Positions 33,902-48,311 of a stretch of 64,000 nt of DNA are shown here, in pieces. Below the pieces are notes generated by a model that was given only the letters and a program-made list of their open reading frames with translations, was not told where the DNA came from and did not search any database. Location: positions 1-64,000 of the forward strand of contig NZ_PUQD01000006.1 in assembly GCF_003331055.1 (NCBI RefSeq), in the 5' to 3' direction. Each line of letters begins with the position of its first letter. Within the stretch, counting starts at the first letter, position 1. Source of the DNA: Pseudomonas sp. AFG_SD02_1510_Pfu_092. GTDB lineage: Bacteria; Pseudomonadota; Gammaproteobacteria; Pseudomonadales; Pseudomonadaceae. The position numbers were made by a program, and so were the translations under genes.

Positions 33902-35755
33902 TCATACCGCAGCCACTACCACGGCACCGAGCACCAGCACGGCACCCACGGCGATAGAGGCGGTGTACCAGCGCAGTTGGCCAGTCTCGGTCTTGCTCAT
34001 GGCGACGTGGCCGCCACGCGCCATCCGCGGAATCAGGCCGATGGTGCGGTCAACCGGGTCCTTGCGCAGGATGTGGCTGATCAGCAGGTACGGTTTGACG
34101 AAGAGCTTGTCGTAGATCCAGTCGAAGCCCCAGGCAGCGAACCACCAGGCCGACAGGACACGACCGATGCCGCTGTTGGCGACAGCGCTGACGAAGCGGC
34201 GCTTGCCCAGGAACAGCAGGGCCGACAGCAGGATACCGGCGATGGCGATGGCACCCGAAGTGATCTCCAGCGCGTGCTTGGCTTCGCCACCGGCATGGCC
34301 GGCGCTTTCCGGCAGCACGCCTGCCAGCGGCGGGGTGATCCAGGCGCCGACGAAGGTCGACAGCACGATCAGCACGCCCAGCGGCAGCCAGTGGCTGATG
34401 CCGTGGCCAGCATGGGCTTCGGTCTTGGCTTCGCCGTGGAAGGCGATGAAGATCAGGCGGAAGGTGTACAGCGAGGTCATGAACGCGCCCACCAGGCCGG
34501 CGTACAGCAGGCCGGTGTTACCGCTGGCGAAGGCTTCCCAGAGGATCTCGTCCTTGGAGTAGAAGCCCACGGTCACGATCGGCAAGGCAGCCAGGGCAGC
34601 GCCACCGACCACGAAGCTGGCGTAGGCCAGCGGCAGTTTCTTCCACAGGCCGCCCATCTTGAAGATGTTCTGCTCGTGGTGGCAGGCCACGATCACCGCA
34701 CCGGAAGCCAGGAACAGCAGGGCCTTGAAGAAGGCGTGGGTCATCAGGTGGAAGATCGCCGCGTCCCAGGCACCCACGCCCAGGGCCAGGAACATGTAGC
34801 CGATCTGGCTCATGGTCGAGTAGGCGAGGATACGCTTGATGTCGGTCTGCACCAGCGCGGCGAAGCCGGCCAGTACCAGGGTCACGCCACCGACCACGCC
34901 GACCAGGTGCAGGATGTCCGGCGCCAGCAGGAACAGGCCGTTGGTCCGGGCGATCAGGTACACGCCTGCGGTCACCATGGTGGCCGCGTGGATCAGCGCC
35001 GAAACCGGGGTCGGGCCTGCCATCGCGTCGGCCAACCAGGTCTGCAGTGGCAGCTGGGCCGATTTACCGACCGCACCACCCAGCAGCATCAGCGTCGCCA
35101 GCACCATCCAGGTGTCGCCGGCCTGGAATTTCTGCGGTGCCAGCACCAGCAGTTCCTGCACGTTCAGGGTACCCAGCTGGGCGAACAGGATGAACAGGCC
35201 GATGGCCATGAACACGTCGCCGATGCGGGTGACGATGAATGCCTTGAGTGCCGCGTTACCGTTGTTGCGGTTGCTGTAGTAGAAACCGATCAACAGGTAC
35301 GAGCACAGGCCCACGCCTTCCCAGCCGAAGTAGATGAACAGCAGGTTATCGCCCAGGATCAGGAACAGCATGCTGGCGATGAACAGGTTGGTGTACGAGA
35401 AGAAGCGCGAGTAGCCGGCTTCGCCACGCATGTACCAGGACGCGAACAGGTGGATCAGGAAGCCGACACCGGTGACCACACCGAGCATGGTGACCGACAG
35501 GCCATCCAGGTACAGGGTGAAGTTCGGTGCGAAGCCGTCTACCGACATCCACTGCCACAGCAGCTGGCTGTACGCGCCGCCTTCAGGTGGGGCGACGTTG
35601 AATTGCCAGATGACGTAGGCGGCCGTGGCCGCCGAAAGGCCTACCGAGCCGACGCCGATCAGCGCGGACAGGTTCTCCGAGAACCGCCCGCGCGAGAACG
35701 ACAGCAGCAGGAAGCCGATGAGGGGGAAGACGAAAGTCAGGAAGAGAAGGTTCAT
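33902..35755 (-). CDS. nuoL: NADH-quinone oxidoreductase subunit L
   Basis: This 617-residue distal proton-pumping subunit has about 16 helices including the long C-terminal lateral helix region. Conserved stretches include '[19 protein letters not shown]', '[20 protein letters not shown]' and '[17 protein letters not shown]'. Its ATG overlaps the nuoK stop as ATGA. Confidence 0.98.
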   Translation of the reverse strand: MNLLFLTFVFPLIGFLLLSFSRGRFSENLSALIGVGSVGLSAATAAYVIWQFNVAPPEGGAYSQLLWQWMSVDGFAPNFTLYLDGLSVTMLGVVTGVGFLIHLFASWYMRGEAGYSRFFSYTNLFIASMLFLILGDNLLFIYFGWEGVGLCSYLLIGFYYSNRNNGNAALKAFIVTRIGDVFMAIGLFILFAQLGTLNVQELLVLAPQKFQAGDTWMVLATLMLLGGAVGKSAQLPLQTWLADAMAGPTPVSALIHAATMVTAGVYLIARTNGLFLLAPDILHLVGVVGGVTLVLAGFAALVQTDIKRILAYSTMSQIGYMFLALGVGAWDAAIFHLMTHAFFKALLFLASGAVIVACHHEQNIFKMGGLWKKLPLAYASFVVGGAALAALPIVTVGFYSKDEILWEAFASGNTGLLYAGLVGAFMTSLYTFRLIFIAFHGEAKTEAHAGHGISHWLPLGVLIVLSTFVGAWITPPLAGVLPESAGHAGGEAKHALEITSGAIAIAGILLSALLFLGKRRFVSAVANSGIGRVLSAWWFAAWGFDWIYDKLFVKPYLLISHILRKDPVDRTIGLIPRMARGGHVAMSKTETGQLRWYTASIAVGAVLVLGAVVVAAV

Positions 35756-36060
35756 CCGCGCATCTCACTGGCAGCATCGATGTCGAGAGTGTGGAAGCGG
35801 CGATACAGCTGCAGCAGGATGGCCAGGCCGATGCTGGCCTCGGCGGCTGCCAGGCTGATCACCAGAATGAACATCACCTGGCCGTCGGGCTGGACCCAAC
35901 GGGCACCGGCGACGACGAACGCCAGGGCAGAGGCGTTCATCATGACTTCCAGGCTCATGAGCACGAAGAGGATGTTGCGGCGGACCATCAGGCCAACCAG
36001 ACCTAAGCAGAACAGGATACCGGCGACCGCCAGACCATGCTCGAGAGGGATAGCACCCAT
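35752..36060 (-). CDS. nuoK: NADH-quinone oxidoreductase subunit K
   Basis: This 102-residue subunit has three transmembrane helices and the conserved buried glutamates in '[16 protein letters not shown]' and '[13 protein letters not shown]', which form part of the proton path at the membrane-arm hinge. The length is typical. It overlaps nuoL by 4 nt and starts 3 nt after nuoJ. Confidence 0.98.
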   Translation of the reverse strand: MGAIPLEHGLAVAGILFCLGLVGLMVRRNILFVLMSLEVMMNASALAFVVAGARWVQPDGQVMFILVISLAAAEASIGLAILLQLYRRFHTLDIDAASEMRG

Positions 36061-36063
36061 GAT

Positions 36064-36564
36064 TTACTCCTTCGCCTCGTTGCGGCCCAGGTGGAAGGCG
36101 GTGACCGCTGCAGCCAGCAGCAGCATCGAAGCCAGTTCGACCACCAGCAGGTACGGGCCGAACAGGCTGATGCCGACGGCTTTCGGGCCAACGGTGGTAC
36201 CGCTGATGCCAGCGCCACTCGGGGTGACGAACAGCACGTACAGCAGCTCCAGCAGCAGCAGGGCGGCGAGGATCACCGGCCCGGCCCAGATGCCGGGCTT
36301 GAGCCAGCCGCGCTCCTGGGCGACCGAAGCCGGCCCGAGGTTGAGCATCATCACCACGAACACGAACAGCACCATGATGGCACCGGCGTAGGCGATCACT
36401 TCCAGGGCGCCGGCGAACGGCGCACCCAGGGCGAAGAAGATCATGGCCACGGAAATCAGCGAAATGATCAGGTAAAGCAAGGCGTGCACAGGGTTGGTGC
36501 CGGTCACCACCCGAAGGGTGGAAACCACGGCGATCCCGGCTGCGAAGTAGAAAGCGAATTCCAT
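36064..36564 (-). CDS. nuoJ: NADH-quinone oxidoreductase subunit J
   Basis: This 166-residue membrane subunit has five predicted helices, including the conserved '[20 protein letters not shown]' helix with its flexible bulge near the quinone-coupling region. It lies 10 bp downstream of nuoI. Confidence 0.98.
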   Translation of the reverse strand: MEFAFYFAAGIAVVSTLRVVTGTNPVHALLYLIISLISVAMIFFALGAPFAGALEVIAYAGAIMVLFVFVVMMLNLGPASVAQERGWLKPGIWAGPVILAALLLLELLYVLFVTPSGAGISGTTVGPKAVGISLFGPYLLVVELASMLLLAAAVTAFHLGRNEAKE

Positions 36565-36574
36565 CTTTCTGTCC

Positions 36575-37123
36575 TTATGGGAGCAAGCTCTTCACGTTGA
36601 TCGGCTCGGCTTCGTTCTGTGCAGCGCCCTTCGGCTTGCCAGCGATCGCCATACCCGCAACACGGTAGAAGTTGTAGTCAGGGTTCTTGCCGGGGCCGGA
36701 GATCAGCAGATCTTCTTTCTCGTACACCAGGTCCTGACGCTTGAACTCGGCCATTTCGAAATCCGGAGTCAGCTGGATCGCGGTGGTCGGGCACGCTTCT
36801 TCACACAGGCCGCAGAAGATGCAGCGCGAGAAGTTGATGCGGAAGAACTCCGGGTACCAGCGGCCGTCCTCGGTCTCGGCCTTCTGCAGCGAGATGCAGC
36901 CAACCGGGCAGGCCACCGCGCAGAGGTTGCACGCTACGCAGCGCTCCTCGCCATCGGGGTCGCGGGTGAGGACGATGCGGCCGCGGTAGCGCGGCGGCAG
37001 ATACACGGGTTCTTCGGGGTACTGCAGGGTGTCGCGCTTGCGGAACCCGTGGGAGAACACCATTGCCAGGCTGCGCAGCTGGGTGCCGGTGCCCTTAACG
37101 ATGTCGCCGATATACTTGAACAT
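36575..37123 (-). CDS. nuoI: NADH-quinone oxidoreductase subunit I
   Basis: This 182-residue ferredoxin-like subunit carries two 4Fe-4S clusters (N6a, N6b) in '[16 protein letters not shown]' and '[16 protein letters not shown]'. These pass electrons from the peripheral arm towards cluster N2. All eight ligands are present. It lies between nuoH and nuoJ with gaps of about 10 bp. Confidence 0.98.
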   Translation of the reverse strand: MFKYIGDIVKGTGTQLRSLAMVFSHGFRKRDTLQYPEEPVYLPPRYRGRIVLTRDPDGEERCVACNLCAVACPVGCISLQKAETEDGRWYPEFFRINFSRCIFCGLCEEACPTTAIQLTPDFEMAEFKRQDLVYEKEDLLISGPGKNPDYNFYRVAGMAIAGKPKGAAQNEAEPINVKSLLP

Positions 37124-37134
37124 GGGTCAAATCC

Positions 37135-38142
37135 TCACTGGGCCGCGACGGCTGGCGTGTTGTAGAGCACGATCGCAGCGGTCACCAGCAAATTGATCAG
37201 GGTCAGCGGCAGGCAGAACTTCCAGCTGAAGTCCATCACCTGGTCATAGCGTGGGCGCGGGATCGAGGCGCGCAGCAGGATGAACAGCATGATGAAGAAC
37301 GCGGTCTTCAGCGCGAACCACAGGAACGACAGCTGCGGCAGGATGCCGAACGGGCCGTGCCAGCCGCCGAAGAACAGGGTTACCAGCAGCGCCGAGATGA
37401 GGATGATGCCGATGTACTCACCGACGAAGAACATGCCCCACTTCATGCCGGCATACTCGATGTGATAGCCGTCGGCCAGTTCCTGTTCCGCTTCCGGCTG
37501 GTCGAACGGGTGACGGTGGGTCACGGCGACGCCAGCGATGAAGAAGGTGCAGAAGCCGAAGAACTGCGGAATGATGAACCATAGGTTCTGCGCCTGGTAT
37601 TCGACGATGTCGCGCATGTTGAACGAACCTACCTGCACCACCACGCCCATCAGCGCCAGGCCCAGGAACACTTCGTACGACACGGTCTGCGCCGAGGCAC
37701 GCAAGCTGCCCAGCAGGGCGTACTTGTTGTTCGACGACCAGCCGGCGAACAGCACCGCATAGACCGACAGGCCGGCCATGGCGAAGAAGAACAGCAGGCC
37801 GATGTTCAGGTCGGCGACGCCCCAGGTCGGGGTGATCGGGATGACCACGAAGGCGATCAGCAGGGCGCTCATGGCCACTACCGGTGCCAGGGTGAAGATC
37901 ACCCGGTCGACGAAGGGTGGGTTCCAGTCTTCCTTGAAGAACATCTTCAGCATGTCGGCAGCGATCTGGAACATGCCGAACGGGCCGACGCGGTTCGGAC
38001 CGTAACGGTCCTGCCACCAGCCCAGCAGGCGCCGCTCGACGAAGCTGAGCAGCGCGCCGCAGACCACCACCGCCAGCAGGACCACGATGGCCCGCAGCAC
38101 GGTGAGGATCACATCGATCACTTCGGGGGTGAACCAGCTCAT
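37135..38142 (-). CDS. nuoH: NADH-quinone oxidoreductase subunit H
   Basis: This 335-residue membrane subunit anchors the peripheral arm and helps form the quinone site. It has eight predicted helices and conserved signatures '[20 protein letters not shown]' and '[20 protein letters not shown]'. The ATG overlaps the nuoG stop by 4 nt. Confidence 0.98.
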   Translation of the reverse strand: MSWFTPEVIDVILTVLRAIVVLLAVVVCGALLSFVERRLLGWWQDRYGPNRVGPFGMFQIAADMLKMFFKEDWNPPFVDRVIFTLAPVVAMSALLIAFVVIPITPTWGVADLNIGLLFFFAMAGLSVYAVLFAGWSSNNKYALLGSLRASAQTVSYEVFLGLALMGVVVQVGSFNMRDIVEYQAQNLWFIIPQFFGFCTFFIAGVAVTHRHPFDQPEAEQELADGYHIEYAGMKWGMFFVGEYIGIILISALLVTLFFGGWHGPFGILPQLSFLWFALKTAFFIMLFILLRASIPRPRYDQVMDFSWKFCLPLTLINLLVTAAIVLYNTPAVAAQ

Positions 38143-40853
38143 TGTGCTGCCTCCTGCAGACCTTCGACGGATGCACCGAAGATGGCAGGCGGAATGCCAG
38201 CCAGGCCTTTCGGCAACGCGACCAGGCCAGCGCCCAGCTGTTCATTGATACGCAGCGGCAGACGCAGGGCCACACCGGCCACGATCAGGCTCAGCAGGGC
38301 ACCGTCATTGACCCCCAGGCGGTCGGCTTCGGACTTGGCCAGGGCCACGTAGGCTGCCGGGATGCGCTCTTGCACCGGGGCGGCGCGCGAGGAGCTTTCT
38401 TCGCTGCCGAACAGGTGGAAGAACGGCACGGCAGTCCAGGTGCCACGGGCCGGGTTGAAGGCGCCCGGAATGGCGTTGAACCAGTGCAGGCGGTCGCCTT
38501 GCGATTCGATCAGGCGTACACCCGGATCACCGGCACGCAGGTGGCCACCGACCTCGTCCTGAAACTTGTTCCAGGCTTGCGGCGAGTTCCAGCCCGGCGA
38601 CCAGGCGAACGGCACCTGCTGGCGCGGTTCGGCCGAACCCGAGTAGCCTTCCATGGAGAAGGCGAACGCGGTGTCCTTGTCTTGCGGGGTACGTGGTTCG
38701 TGCACGCTGATGTTGGCGCGCATCGCGGTACGGCCCGAGTAGCGCAGCGGTTCACGCGCCAGTTTCAGGCCCTTGATGCGGAATGCGGCGCTCGGCGCGG
38801 CGTTGACGATGCCGGCCAGTTGCGGGACGGCTTCGGCGCAGGCGCTGGTAACGTGGTCCAGCTGGGTCCAGTCGACCGGCTTGTTCAGCAGGGTGGCACG
38901 CAGGGCGTGCATCCAGCGCCAGCCTTCGTGAACCAGGATGCTGCTGTCCAGGTATTGCGGGTCGAACACCTGGAAGAAGCGCTGGGCACGGCCTTCCTGG
39001 CTGACCAGGGTGCCGTCGCCTTCGGCGAACGAGGCCGCCGGCAACACCAGGTGGGCGCGCTCGACCGTCGGGGTTTTCGAGTGGTCGGCAACGATCACCA
39101 CCTTGGCTGCGGCCAGGGCGGCGTCGACCTTGGCGGCCGGTACACGGGTGTACAGGTCGTTTTCCAGCACGACGATGGCGTCGGCCTTGCCGCTGATGAC
39201 CGCGTCCAGCGCGGCATCGACCGACTCGCCGCCGAGCATGGCCAGGCCGAGGCTGTTGGCTTCAGGCACCACCAGGCTCAGCGAACCGTTCTTCTCGCGC
39301 AGCTGCAGGGCCTTGGCGATGTTGGCGGCGGCTTCGATCAGCGCCGGGTCGGCCAGCGAGGTACCAGCGACCACCAGCGGGCGCTTGGCCGCGACCAGGG
39401 CGTCGGCGATGCGCTGGGCCAGGGCTTTGGCTTCATCGTCCAGGCCGGCGACGGCCGGTGCGCTCGGGTCGATGGCGTGGGCCACGGCGAAACCGATGCG
39501 GGCCAGGTCCGCCGGGGCGGCGTGCACGCATTCTTCGGCGATGTCGTCCAGCTTGGTTTCAGCCAGCGATGCGATGAACAGCGGGTACAGCGCGTGCTGG
39601 CCGATGTTCTTCACCGCGGCGTCGAGCCACGGCTGCACTTTCATCGCTTCGGCCATGGCTTCGGCCTTGCCCTTGGTGGCCTGGCGCACGGCCAGGGCTA
39701 CGCGGGCAGCGGTCTGGGTCAGGTCTTCACCGAGCACGAACACGGCGTCGTGGTCTTCGATGTCGCGCAGGGTCGGCACCGGCAGCGGGCTGTTGTTCAG
39801 CACATTCAGGGCCAGGCGCACGCGGGCCAGTTCGCCCGCTTCCATGCCCGAGTAGAAGTACTCGGCACCGACCAGCTCACGCAGGCCGTAGTTGCTTTCG
39901 AGGCTGGCGCGCGGCGAGCCGATACCGACGATGGTACGCCCGCGCAGCAGGTCGGCGGCTTTGTCCAGGGCGGCGTCCAGGCCCAGCTTGGTGCCGTCGG
40001 CCAGCTGTGGCTGACGCGGGCGATCCTTGCGGTTGACGTAGCCGTAGCCGAAGCGGCCGCGGTCGCACAGGAAGTACTGGTTGACCGAACCGTTGAAGCG
40101 GTTCTCGATGCGACGCAGTTCGCCGTAGCGTTCGCCCGGGCTGATGTTGCAGCCGCTGGAGCAGCCATGGCAGATGCTCGGGGCGAACTGCATGTCCCAC
40201 TTGCGGTTGTAGCGCTCGGAGTGGGTCTTGTCGGTGAATACGCCGGTCGGGCAGACCTCGGTCAGGTTGCCGGAGAACTCGCTTTCCAGCACACCGTCTT
40301 CGACGCGGCCGAAGTACACGTTGTCGTGGGCGCCGTACACGCCCAGGTCGGTACCACCGGCATAGTCCTTGTAGTAGCGCACGCAGCGGTAGCAGGCGAT
40401 GCAGCGGTTCATCTCATGGGCGATGAACGGGCCGAGGTCCTGGTTCTGGTGGGTACGCTTGGTGAAACGGTAGCGGCGCTCGTTGTGGCCGGTCATTACC
40501 GTCATGTCCTGCAGGTGGCAGTGACCGCCTTCCTCGCACACCGGGCAGTCGTGCGGGTGGTTGGTCATCAGCCATTCGACGACGCTGGCGCGAAACGCCT
40601 TGGACTCTTCATCGTCGATGGAGATCCAGGTGCCGTCGGAGGCAGGGGTCATGCAGGACATGACGATACGACCACGGGTGTCGTTCTCGTCGGTGTACTG
40701 CTTGACCGCGCACTGCCGGCAGGCGCCAACGCTACCAAGCGCCGGGTGCCAGCAGAAATAAGGGATGTCGAGGCCGAGCGACAGACACGCCTGTAACAGG
40801 TTGTCTGCACCGTTGACTTCGAGCGCTTTGCCGTCTACGTGGATAGTGGCCAT
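38139..40853 (-). CDS. nuoG: NADH-quinone oxidoreductase subunit G
   Basis: This 904-residue peripheral-arm subunit holds several iron-sulfur clusters. The N-terminal 2Fe-2S domain has '[14 protein letters not shown]'; then come '[16 protein letters not shown]', '[17 protein letters not shown]' and the extra cluster region '[20 protein letters not shown]'. The rest is the molybdopterin-oxidoreductase-like body, which binds no cofactor here. The length matches the E. coli and Pseudomonas form. It ends overlapping nuoH by 4 nt. Confidence 0.98.
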   Translation of the reverse strand: MATIHVDGKALEVNGADNLLQACLSLGLDIPYFCWHPALGSVGACRQCAVKQYTDENDTRGRIVMSCMTPASDGTWISIDDEESKAFRASVVEWLMTNHPHDCPVCEEGGHCHLQDMTVMTGHNERRYRFTKRTHQNQDLGPFIAHEMNRCIACYRCVRYYKDYAGGTDLGVYGAHDNVYFGRVEDGVLESEFSGNLTEVCPTGVFTDKTHSERYNRKWDMQFAPSICHGCSSGCNISPGERYGELRRIENRFNGSVNQYFLCDRGRFGYGYVNRKDRPRQPQLADGTKLGLDAALDKAADLLRGRTIVGIGSPRASLESNYGLRELVGAEYFYSGMEAGELARVRLALNVLNNSPLPVPTLRDIEDHDAVFVLGEDLTQTAARVALAVRQATKGKAEAMAEAMKVQPWLDAAVKNIGQHALYPLFIASLAETKLDDIAEECVHAAPADLARIGFAVAHAIDPSAPAVAGLDDEAKALAQRIADALVAAKRPLVVAGTSLADPALIEAAANIAKALQLREKNGSLSLVVPEANSLGLAMLGGESVDAALDAVISGKADAIVVLENDLYTRVPAAKVDAALAAAKVVIVADHSKTPTVERAHLVLPAASFAEGDGTLVSQEGRAQRFFQVFDPQYLDSSILVHEGWRWMHALRATLLNKPVDWTQLDHVTSACAEAVPQLAGIVNAAPSAAFRIKGLKLAREPLRYSGRTAMRANISVHEPRTPQDKDTAFAFSMEGYSGSAEPRQQVPFAWSPGWNSPQAWNKFQDEVGGHLRAGDPGVRLIESQGDRLHWFNAIPGAFNPARGTWTAVPFFHLFGSEESSSRAAPVQERIPAAYVALAKSEADRLGVNDGALLSLIVAGVALRLPLRINEQLGAGLVALPKGLAGIPPAIFGASVEGLQEAAQ

Positions 40854-40872
40854 TGTTCAAAGTTCTTCGTTG

Positions 40873-40888
40873 GCCCGCGTGAGCGGGC
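40873..40888. other. Hairpin in the nuoF-nuoG spacer
   Basis: The 133-bp gap between nuoF and nuoG, the largest inside the operon, contains GCCCGC-GTGA-GCGGGC, 20 bp before the nuoG start. There is no T-run, so it looks like an mRNA stability or processing element and not a terminator. Confidence 0.5.
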
Positions 40889-40986
40889 GTGGCTAATGGA
40901 AATCGGTGAGCTTGCGACACGCCGCGATCACTCGGGCCTGCCGGCAAGCTGGCGAGTGGCACGGACCACCCGCCTCAATCATCTTG

Positions 40987-42351
40987 TTATGCGCCGACCA
41001 CGATCGGCCCGGCCAGGTTGGGGCGCAGGGCATCGCCAGCCGCAGCTGGAGCGACACCGGCCTCGAACTCGGACCGGAAGTATTTGATGGCACTGCCCAA
41101 TGGCTCGACGGCACCCGGTGCGTGAGCACAGAAGGTGCGGCCTGGGCCGAGGAAGTTGACCAACCCCAGCAGCGTCTCGATGTCTTCGGCGCGGCCCTGG
41201 CCTTTTTCCAGTGCGCGCAGCATCTTCACGCTCCACGGCAGGCCGTCACGGCACGGCGTGCACCAGCCGCACGACTCGCGGGCGAAGAACTCTTCCATGT
41301 TGCGCAGCAGCGACACCATGTTGATGCTGTCGTCCACCGCCATGGCCAGGCCGGTGCCCATACGGGTGCCGACCTTGGCGATGCCACCGGCGTACATCTG
41401 CGCGTCGAGGTGCTCGGGCAGCAGGAAGCCGGTACCGGCGCCGCCTGGCTGCCAGCACTTGAGCTTGAAGCCGTCGCGCATGCCACCGGCGTAGTCTTCG
41501 AACAGTTCGCGGGCGGTGACGCCGAACGGCAGTTCCCACAGGCCCGGGTTTTTCACCTTGCCGGAGAAGCCCATCAGCTTGGTGCCGTGGTCTTCGCTGC
41601 CCTCGCGGGCCAGCGACTTGTACCAGTCGTTGCCGTTGGCGACGATGGCCGGCACGTTGCACAGGGTTTCGACGTTGTTCACGCAGGTCGGCTTGCCCCA
41701 CACGCCCACGGCGGCAGGGAAGGGCGGCTTGGAGCGCGGATTGGCGCGGCGGCCTTCCAGCGAGTTGATCAGCGCGGTTTCTTCACCGCAGATGTAGCGG
41801 CCGGCACCGGTGTGCACGAACAGCTCGAAATCGAAACCGCTGCCGAGGATGTTCTTGCCCAGCAGGCCGGCGGCCTTGGCTTCCTCGATGGCGCGGTTGA
41901 GGTTCTTCGCCGCAGTGGTGTATTCGCCACGCAGGAAGATGTAGCCACGGTAGGCCTTCAGGGCGCGGGCGCTGATCAGCATGCCCTCGACCAGCAGATG
42001 GGGCTGTTGCTCCATCAGCATGCGGTCCTTCCAGGTGTTCGGCTCCATTTCGTCCGCGTTGCACAGCAGGTAGCGGATGTTCATGGATTCGTCTTTGGGC
42101 ATCAGGCCCCACTTCACGCCAGTGGGGAAGCCCGCGCCACCACGGCCCTTGAGGCCGGAGTCCTTGACGCTTTGCACGATGTCGTCGGCGGACATCTGCG
42201 CCAGCGCCTTGCGCGCGGCAGCGTAGCCGTTCTTCGACTCGTACTCGGCCAGCCACACCGGCTCGCCGTCGTCACGCAGGCGCCAGGTCAGCGGGTGGGT
42301 TTCGGCGCTACGCGCGATGCGGTTGGCCGGGCCGAAGGAAGTAATGGTCAT
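40987..42351 (-). CDS. nuoF: NADH-quinone oxidoreductase subunit F
   Basis: This 454-residue subunit binds NADH and FMN and cluster N3. It has the nucleotide loop '[20 protein letters not shown]', the FMN region '[14 protein letters not shown]' and '[19 protein letters not shown]', and the 4Fe-4S motif '[12 protein letters not shown]' with a later Cys in '[12 protein letters not shown]'. It is the electron entry point of complex I. Its start overlaps the nuoE stop by 4 nt. Confidence 0.98.
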   Translation of the reverse strand: MTITSFGPANRIARSAETHPLTWRLRDDGEPVWLAEYESKNGYAAARKALAQMSADDIVQSVKDSGLKGRGGAGFPTGVKWGLMPKDESMNIRYLLCNADEMEPNTWKDRMLMEQQPHLLVEGMLISARALKAYRGYIFLRGEYTTAAKNLNRAIEEAKAAGLLGKNILGSGFDFELFVHTGAGRYICGEETALINSLEGRRANPRSKPPFPAAVGVWGKPTCVNNVETLCNVPAIVANGNDWYKSLAREGSEDHGTKLMGFSGKVKNPGLWELPFGVTARELFEDYAGGMRDGFKLKCWQPGGAGTGFLLPEHLDAQMYAGGIAKVGTRMGTGLAMAVDDSINMVSLLRNMEEFFARESCGWCTPCRDGLPWSVKMLRALEKGQGRAEDIETLLGLVNFLGPGRTFCAHAPGAVEPLGSAIKYFRSEFEAGVAPAAAGDALRPNLAGPIVVGA

Positions 42352-42845
42352 ACGTAACCCTCCAGCAGTTTGGAAACGCCAGCCGGTTGCACGTCACCGA
42401 AGGTGTCGTCATCGATCATCAGCGCCGGGGCCTTGTCGCAGTTGCCCAGGCAGCACACCGGCAGCAGGGTGAAACGGCCGTCGGCGGTGGTCTGGCCGAG
42501 GCCGATGCCCAGCTCGCTCTGGATCTGGCTGACCACGGATTCATGGCCGCCGATGTAGCAGACCATGCTGTCGCACACGCGGATGATGTGGCGGCCGACC
42601 GGCTGACGGAAGATCTGGCTGTAGAAAGTGGCCACGCCCTCGACGTCGCTGGCCGGGATGCCCAGCACTTCGCCGATGGCGTGGATGGCGCCGTCCGGCA
42701 CCCAGCCACGTTCCTTCTGGACGATCTTCAGGGCTTCGATGGACGCCGCGCGCGGGTCCTCGTAGTGATGCATTTCGTGCTCGATGGCCGAGCGCTCGGT
42801 TTCGCTCAGGGCGAAACGGTCTGTCTGGATAAGCGTGCTGTTCAT
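42348..42845 (-). CDS. nuoE: NADH-quinone oxidoreductase subunit E
   Basis: This 165-residue thioredoxin-fold subunit carries the 2Fe-2S cluster N1a, with ligands in '[10 protein letters not shown]' and '[16 protein letters not shown]'. It pairs with NuoF at the tip of the peripheral arm. It begins 2 nt after nuoCD. Confidence 0.97.
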   Translation of the reverse strand: MNSTLIQTDRFALSETERSAIEHEMHHYEDPRAASIEALKIVQKERGWVPDGAIHAIGEVLGIPASDVEGVATFYSQIFRQPVGRHIIRVCDSMVCYIGGHESVVSQIQSELGIGLGQTTADGRFTLLPVCCLGNCDKAPALMIDDDTFGDVQPAGVSKLLEGYV

Positions 42846-42847
42846 GC

Positions 42848-44647
<1,800 letters not shown>

Positions 44648-44669
44648 TCAACGTTAAGAATGAAGCCAG

Positions 44670-44696
44670 GCCGCCGGCTCCGGGGGAGCGGGCGGC
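44670..44696. other. Hairpin in the nuoB-nuoCD spacer
   Basis: GCCGCC-G-GCTCC and GGAGC-G-GGCGGC form an 11-bp stem with one internal G-G mismatch and a GGG loop, in the 78-bp gap upstream of nuoCD. No T-run follows, so it is more likely a stability or processing element than a terminator. Confidence 0.5.
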
Positions 44697-44707
44697 AGGT
44701 CGCTGGA

Positions 44708-45385
44708 TCAGACTTCGTCGGGGCTGCGCAGGTTGGTTACGGCAATGCGCTGCTCGCGGCGCAGGTCCTTCTGGGCTGGCATCTCGGCACGGTAAATACC
44801 TTGATCACCAACAACCCAGGAGAGCGGGCGTCGTTCTTGGCCGATCGACTCCTGCAGCAGCATCAAGCCTTGCAGGAAAGCCTCAGGGCGTGGCGGGCAG
44901 CCAGGCACATAGACGTCCACGGGGAGGAACTTGTCGACCCCCTGAACGACCGAGTAGATGTCGTACATGCCGCCGGAGTTGGCGCACGAACCCATGGAGA
45001 TGACCCATTTCGGCTCGAGCATCTGCTCGTACAGGCGCTGGATGATCGGCGCCATCTTCACGAAGCAGGTACCGGCGATGACCATAAAGTCGGCCTGACG
45101 CGGCGAGGCCCGGATGACTTCGGCGCCGAAGCGGGCGATGTCGTGGGGTGCCGTGAAGGCCGTGGTCATTTCCACGTAGCAGCAGGACAGGCCGAAGTTG
45201 TACGGCCAGAGGGAGTTCTTGCGACCCCAGTTGACCGCGCCACGCAGCACATCTTCGAGCTTGCCCATGAAGATGTTCTTGTGGACCTGGTCCTCCAGCA
45301 GTTGATCGGTGACGGTTTCCCGTTCACCGACCGGGTACTGCTCGTTGGGCGCATCCGGATCGATTCTGGTGAGATTGTATTGCAT
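44708..45385 (-). CDS. nuoB: NADH-quinone oxidoreductase subunit B
   Basis: This 225-residue subunit holds the terminal 4Fe-4S cluster N2 with the tandem Cys pair in 'LSCCYVEM' and further ligands in '[15 protein letters not shown]' and '[15 protein letters not shown]'. It delivers electrons to quinone with NuoD. It begins 9 bp after nuoA. Confidence 0.98.
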   Translation of the reverse strand: MQYNLTRIDPDAPNEQYPVGERETVTDQLLEDQVHKNIFMGKLEDVLRGAVNWGRKNSLWPYNFGLSCCYVEMTTAFTAPHDIARFGAEVIRASPRQADFMVIAGTCFVKMAPIIQRLYEQMLEPKWVISMGSCANSGGMYDIYSVVQGVDKFLPVDVYVPGCPPRPEAFLQGLMLLQESIGQERRPLSWVVGDQGIYRAEMPAQKDLRREQRIAVTNLRSPDEV

Positions 45386-45394
45386 GCCAAAGCC

Positions 45395-45808
45395 TCATTG
45401 TTTCAGCTTCGCTTGCCGCTTGCGGCGACCTTCGGGAGCCCAATCAAGTGCCCCGACGCGCCATAGGTAGACAAGACCAGCCAACAGAATTGCTATGAAA
45501 ACGAGTGCTTCGACGAATCCGGTCCAGCCGCTTTCGCGGACGGACACAGACCATGCAAAGAGAAAGAGGGCTTCGATATCGAAGATCACGAACAGCATCG
45601 CGACCAGATAGAATTTGGCGGACAGGCGCAGGCGGGCGCTGCCGACGGGCAGCATGCCGGATTCGAAGGGTTCGTTCTTGGCGCGGCCCCAGGCCTTGCT
45701 ACCGAGCAGGCTGGACAGGCCGAGCATGAAGGCGCACAGGCCGACGACACCCAGGAGGAAGATGGCAAAGCCCCAGTTGTGGGCGATGAGTCCTGCCGAA
45801 TCGGACAT
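45395..45808 (-). CDS. nuoA: NADH-quinone oxidoreductase subunit A
   Basis: This 137-residue subunit has three transmembrane helices and the conserved '[20 protein letters not shown]' loop and '[11 protein letters not shown]' acidic helix. The ATG at 45808 (MSDSAG) has AAGGA 8 nt upstream; a longer frame lacks one. It is the first gene of the 13-gene nuo operon. Confidence 0.97.
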   Translation of the reverse strand: MSDSAGLIAHNWGFAIFLLGVVGLCAFMLGLSSLLGSKAWGRAKNEPFESGMLPVGSARLRLSAKFYLVAMLFVIFDIEALFLFAWSVSVRESGWTGFVEALVFIAILLAGLVYLWRVGALDWAPEGRRKRQAKLKQ

Positions 45809-45919
45809 GCTAGAAATCCTTATACAGAGACCCAGCTCTGCAGTCTGAAATAAGTGTAGAGCGGCGACCTGGTGTCGCACATGCAGTGACCAAATGTCGC
45901 AGCTGAATCAATCGCGCTG

Positions 45920-45948
45920 ATTTTATGGGTAAAGCCCGTGCAAGTAAA
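45920..45948 (-). promoter_or_regulatory. Candidate sigma-70 promoter of nuoA-N
   Basis: On the minus strand TTTACT (45948-45943) and TAAAAT (45925-45920) are separated by exactly 17 nt, matching 4 and 5 of 6 consensus bases. Initiation near 45913 would leave a leader of about 105 nt before nuoA. Identified by eye. Confidence 0.5.
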
Positions 45949-46080
45949 ATTTCTGTCGCAAATTTATTCGTAGGATTAAGTACAAAACCTGCTTGTAACT
46001 GGCTGAAAGCCTTGAGATTCGGGGATTGCGTGCGGTTTTGTTAATTATGTTTCTTGGTGCGGGTAACGAACTGCAAGTTT

Positions 46081-46099
46081 CGTAATGATAATTGATATC
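46081..46099. promoter_or_regulatory. Fur-like box upstream of nuo
   Basis: CGTAATGATAATTGATATC matches 14 of 19 positions of the Fur consensus, including an unbroken run of ten (TAATGATAAT). It is a better match than the box before the TonB receptor. It lies about 135 bp upstream of the candidate nuo promoter and 137 bp from the truncated yhhN gene, so its target is uncertain. Confidence 0.5.
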
Positions 46100-46235
46100 G
46101 TTTACTCTGCTGTCTTGTATTTTGTCTGCCCTGGGCCTTGTAAAGTTCATCTGCGGCTGCCCCCTACTTGCAAACGCAAAAAAATGCCTGTTCTAGCAGC
46201 TTCCGACACTGCTCGCACCGCTCTGGGTCAATACT

Positions 46236-46442
46236 TTACCGATTGAGCGCCGGCTGGCTGATGAAGCGGTCGATCCAGCCGCGATAAGGTGTGGCGGAAG
46301 CGCTGCGTAGCCAGGCAATCAGGGCCAGTACCGGAATCGGTTTGGCCAGCAGGCCAAGCAGGGTGTTGTCGCTGGCCCGTACATATAGATAGAGGGCAGC
46401 GGCGGCTAGGGCGAGCATCATCAGGTGGCTTGGACGAAGCAT
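46236..46442 (-). pseudogene. Truncated YhhN/TMEM86-like (lysoplasmalogenase) fragment
   Basis: A 68-codon frame starts at an ATG with AAGGA 7 nt upstream and reads like the N-terminus of YhhN membrane proteins: 'LALAAAALYLYVRASDNTLL', then 'LLAKPIPVLALIAWLRSASA' and 'YRGWI'. Normally the family continues for about 140 more residues beginning with a GLLFSLLGD-type helix; here it stops after 'DRFISQPALNR'. No other frame downstream restores the protein, so this looks like a deletion and not a point frameshift. A genuine small two-helix protein cannot be excluded. Confidence 0.55.
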
Positions 46443-46502
46443 GGGCGGTCCTTGCGGCTGTGCTGTCACAAGCATAGACATGATCCTGGGTTTTGCTTTG
46501 GC

Positions 46503-46606
46503 CTGTGCCGGCCCCTTCGCGGGCATGCCCGCTCCCACAGGATCACCACAGTCTTCAATATTTGTGCAGTACTTGTGGGAGCGGGCGCGCCAGCGAAGAG
46601 GCCTGC
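46503..46606. repeat. Inverted pair of REP palindromes
   Basis: REP cores at about 46503-46541 (ending GCCCGCTCCCACAGG) and 46573-46606 (beginning TTGTGGGAGCGGGC) face each other with a 30-nt spacer. Confidence 0.85.
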
Positions 46607-46771
46607 CCAGGCATTCCTGCCGCGACGCCCGCGAGCAATCTTCGGAATTGATGGGATATGCGCGCGAACTGACCATCACAGGCCTGATGGCTGAGAAGCC
46701 GATGATGATCTGGGCCACGATGCAGAGCTGGGCATGAAGCACTGAGGTACTACCGACAGGCGCGATTTCTC

Positions 46772-46890
46772 CTGTGGGAGCGGCCTTGCGTCGCGATTGG
46801 GGTGCAAAGCGCCCCCGGGATCGGTGCTTCAGCGCAAGATTGCCGGGGCCGCTCTGCGGCCCTTTCGCGACACAAGGCCGCTCCCACATG
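46772..46890. repeat. Diverged inverted REP-like pair
   Basis: GTGGGAGCGGCCTTG near 46774-46790 is inverted as CAAGGCCGCTCCCAC near 46873-46887, each next to a second small hairpin (GGGGTGCAAAGCGCCCC; GGCCGCTCTGCGGCC). It is a variant subclass of the REP elements in this window. Confidence 0.8.
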
Positions 46891-46929
46891 TTTGGCGCTG
46901 GCCTGTTGCCCGCCAGTACCCGCAAAAAG

Positions 46930-46963
46930 AAAGGCCCAGGGCTTTCACAAGCCCCGGGCCTTT
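46930..46963 (-). terminator. Rho-independent terminator of aceA
   Basis: A 15-nt stem with one mismatch (46930-46944 and 46949-46963, loop TCAC) lies 23 bp after the aceA stop. On the minus strand it is followed by CTTTTT. The flanking AAA/TTT makes it close to symmetric, so it could also act on the other strand. Confidence 0.93.
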
Positions 46964-46985
46964 ATCATTCAACAGCTACCTACTA

Positions 46986-48311
<1,326 letters not shown>

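Larger units (their letters stand above)
45809..46235. other. 427-bp AT-rich leader region of nuo, no gene seen
   Basis: No convincing reading frame was found on either strand. The stretch is markedly richer in A and T than its surroundings and holds the candidate nuo promoter and the Fur-like box listed separately. Confidence 0.7.
46443..46985. other. 543-bp intergenic region with REPs and a terminator
   Basis: No believable gene lies here; apparent frames run through REP palindromes. It holds two REP groups and the aceA terminator, listed separately. Confidence 0.7.

Noticed and set aside
45923..46150. 75-codon frame in the nuo leader
   Set aside because: No ribosome site or recognisable protein pattern, and it would cover the probable nuo promoter.
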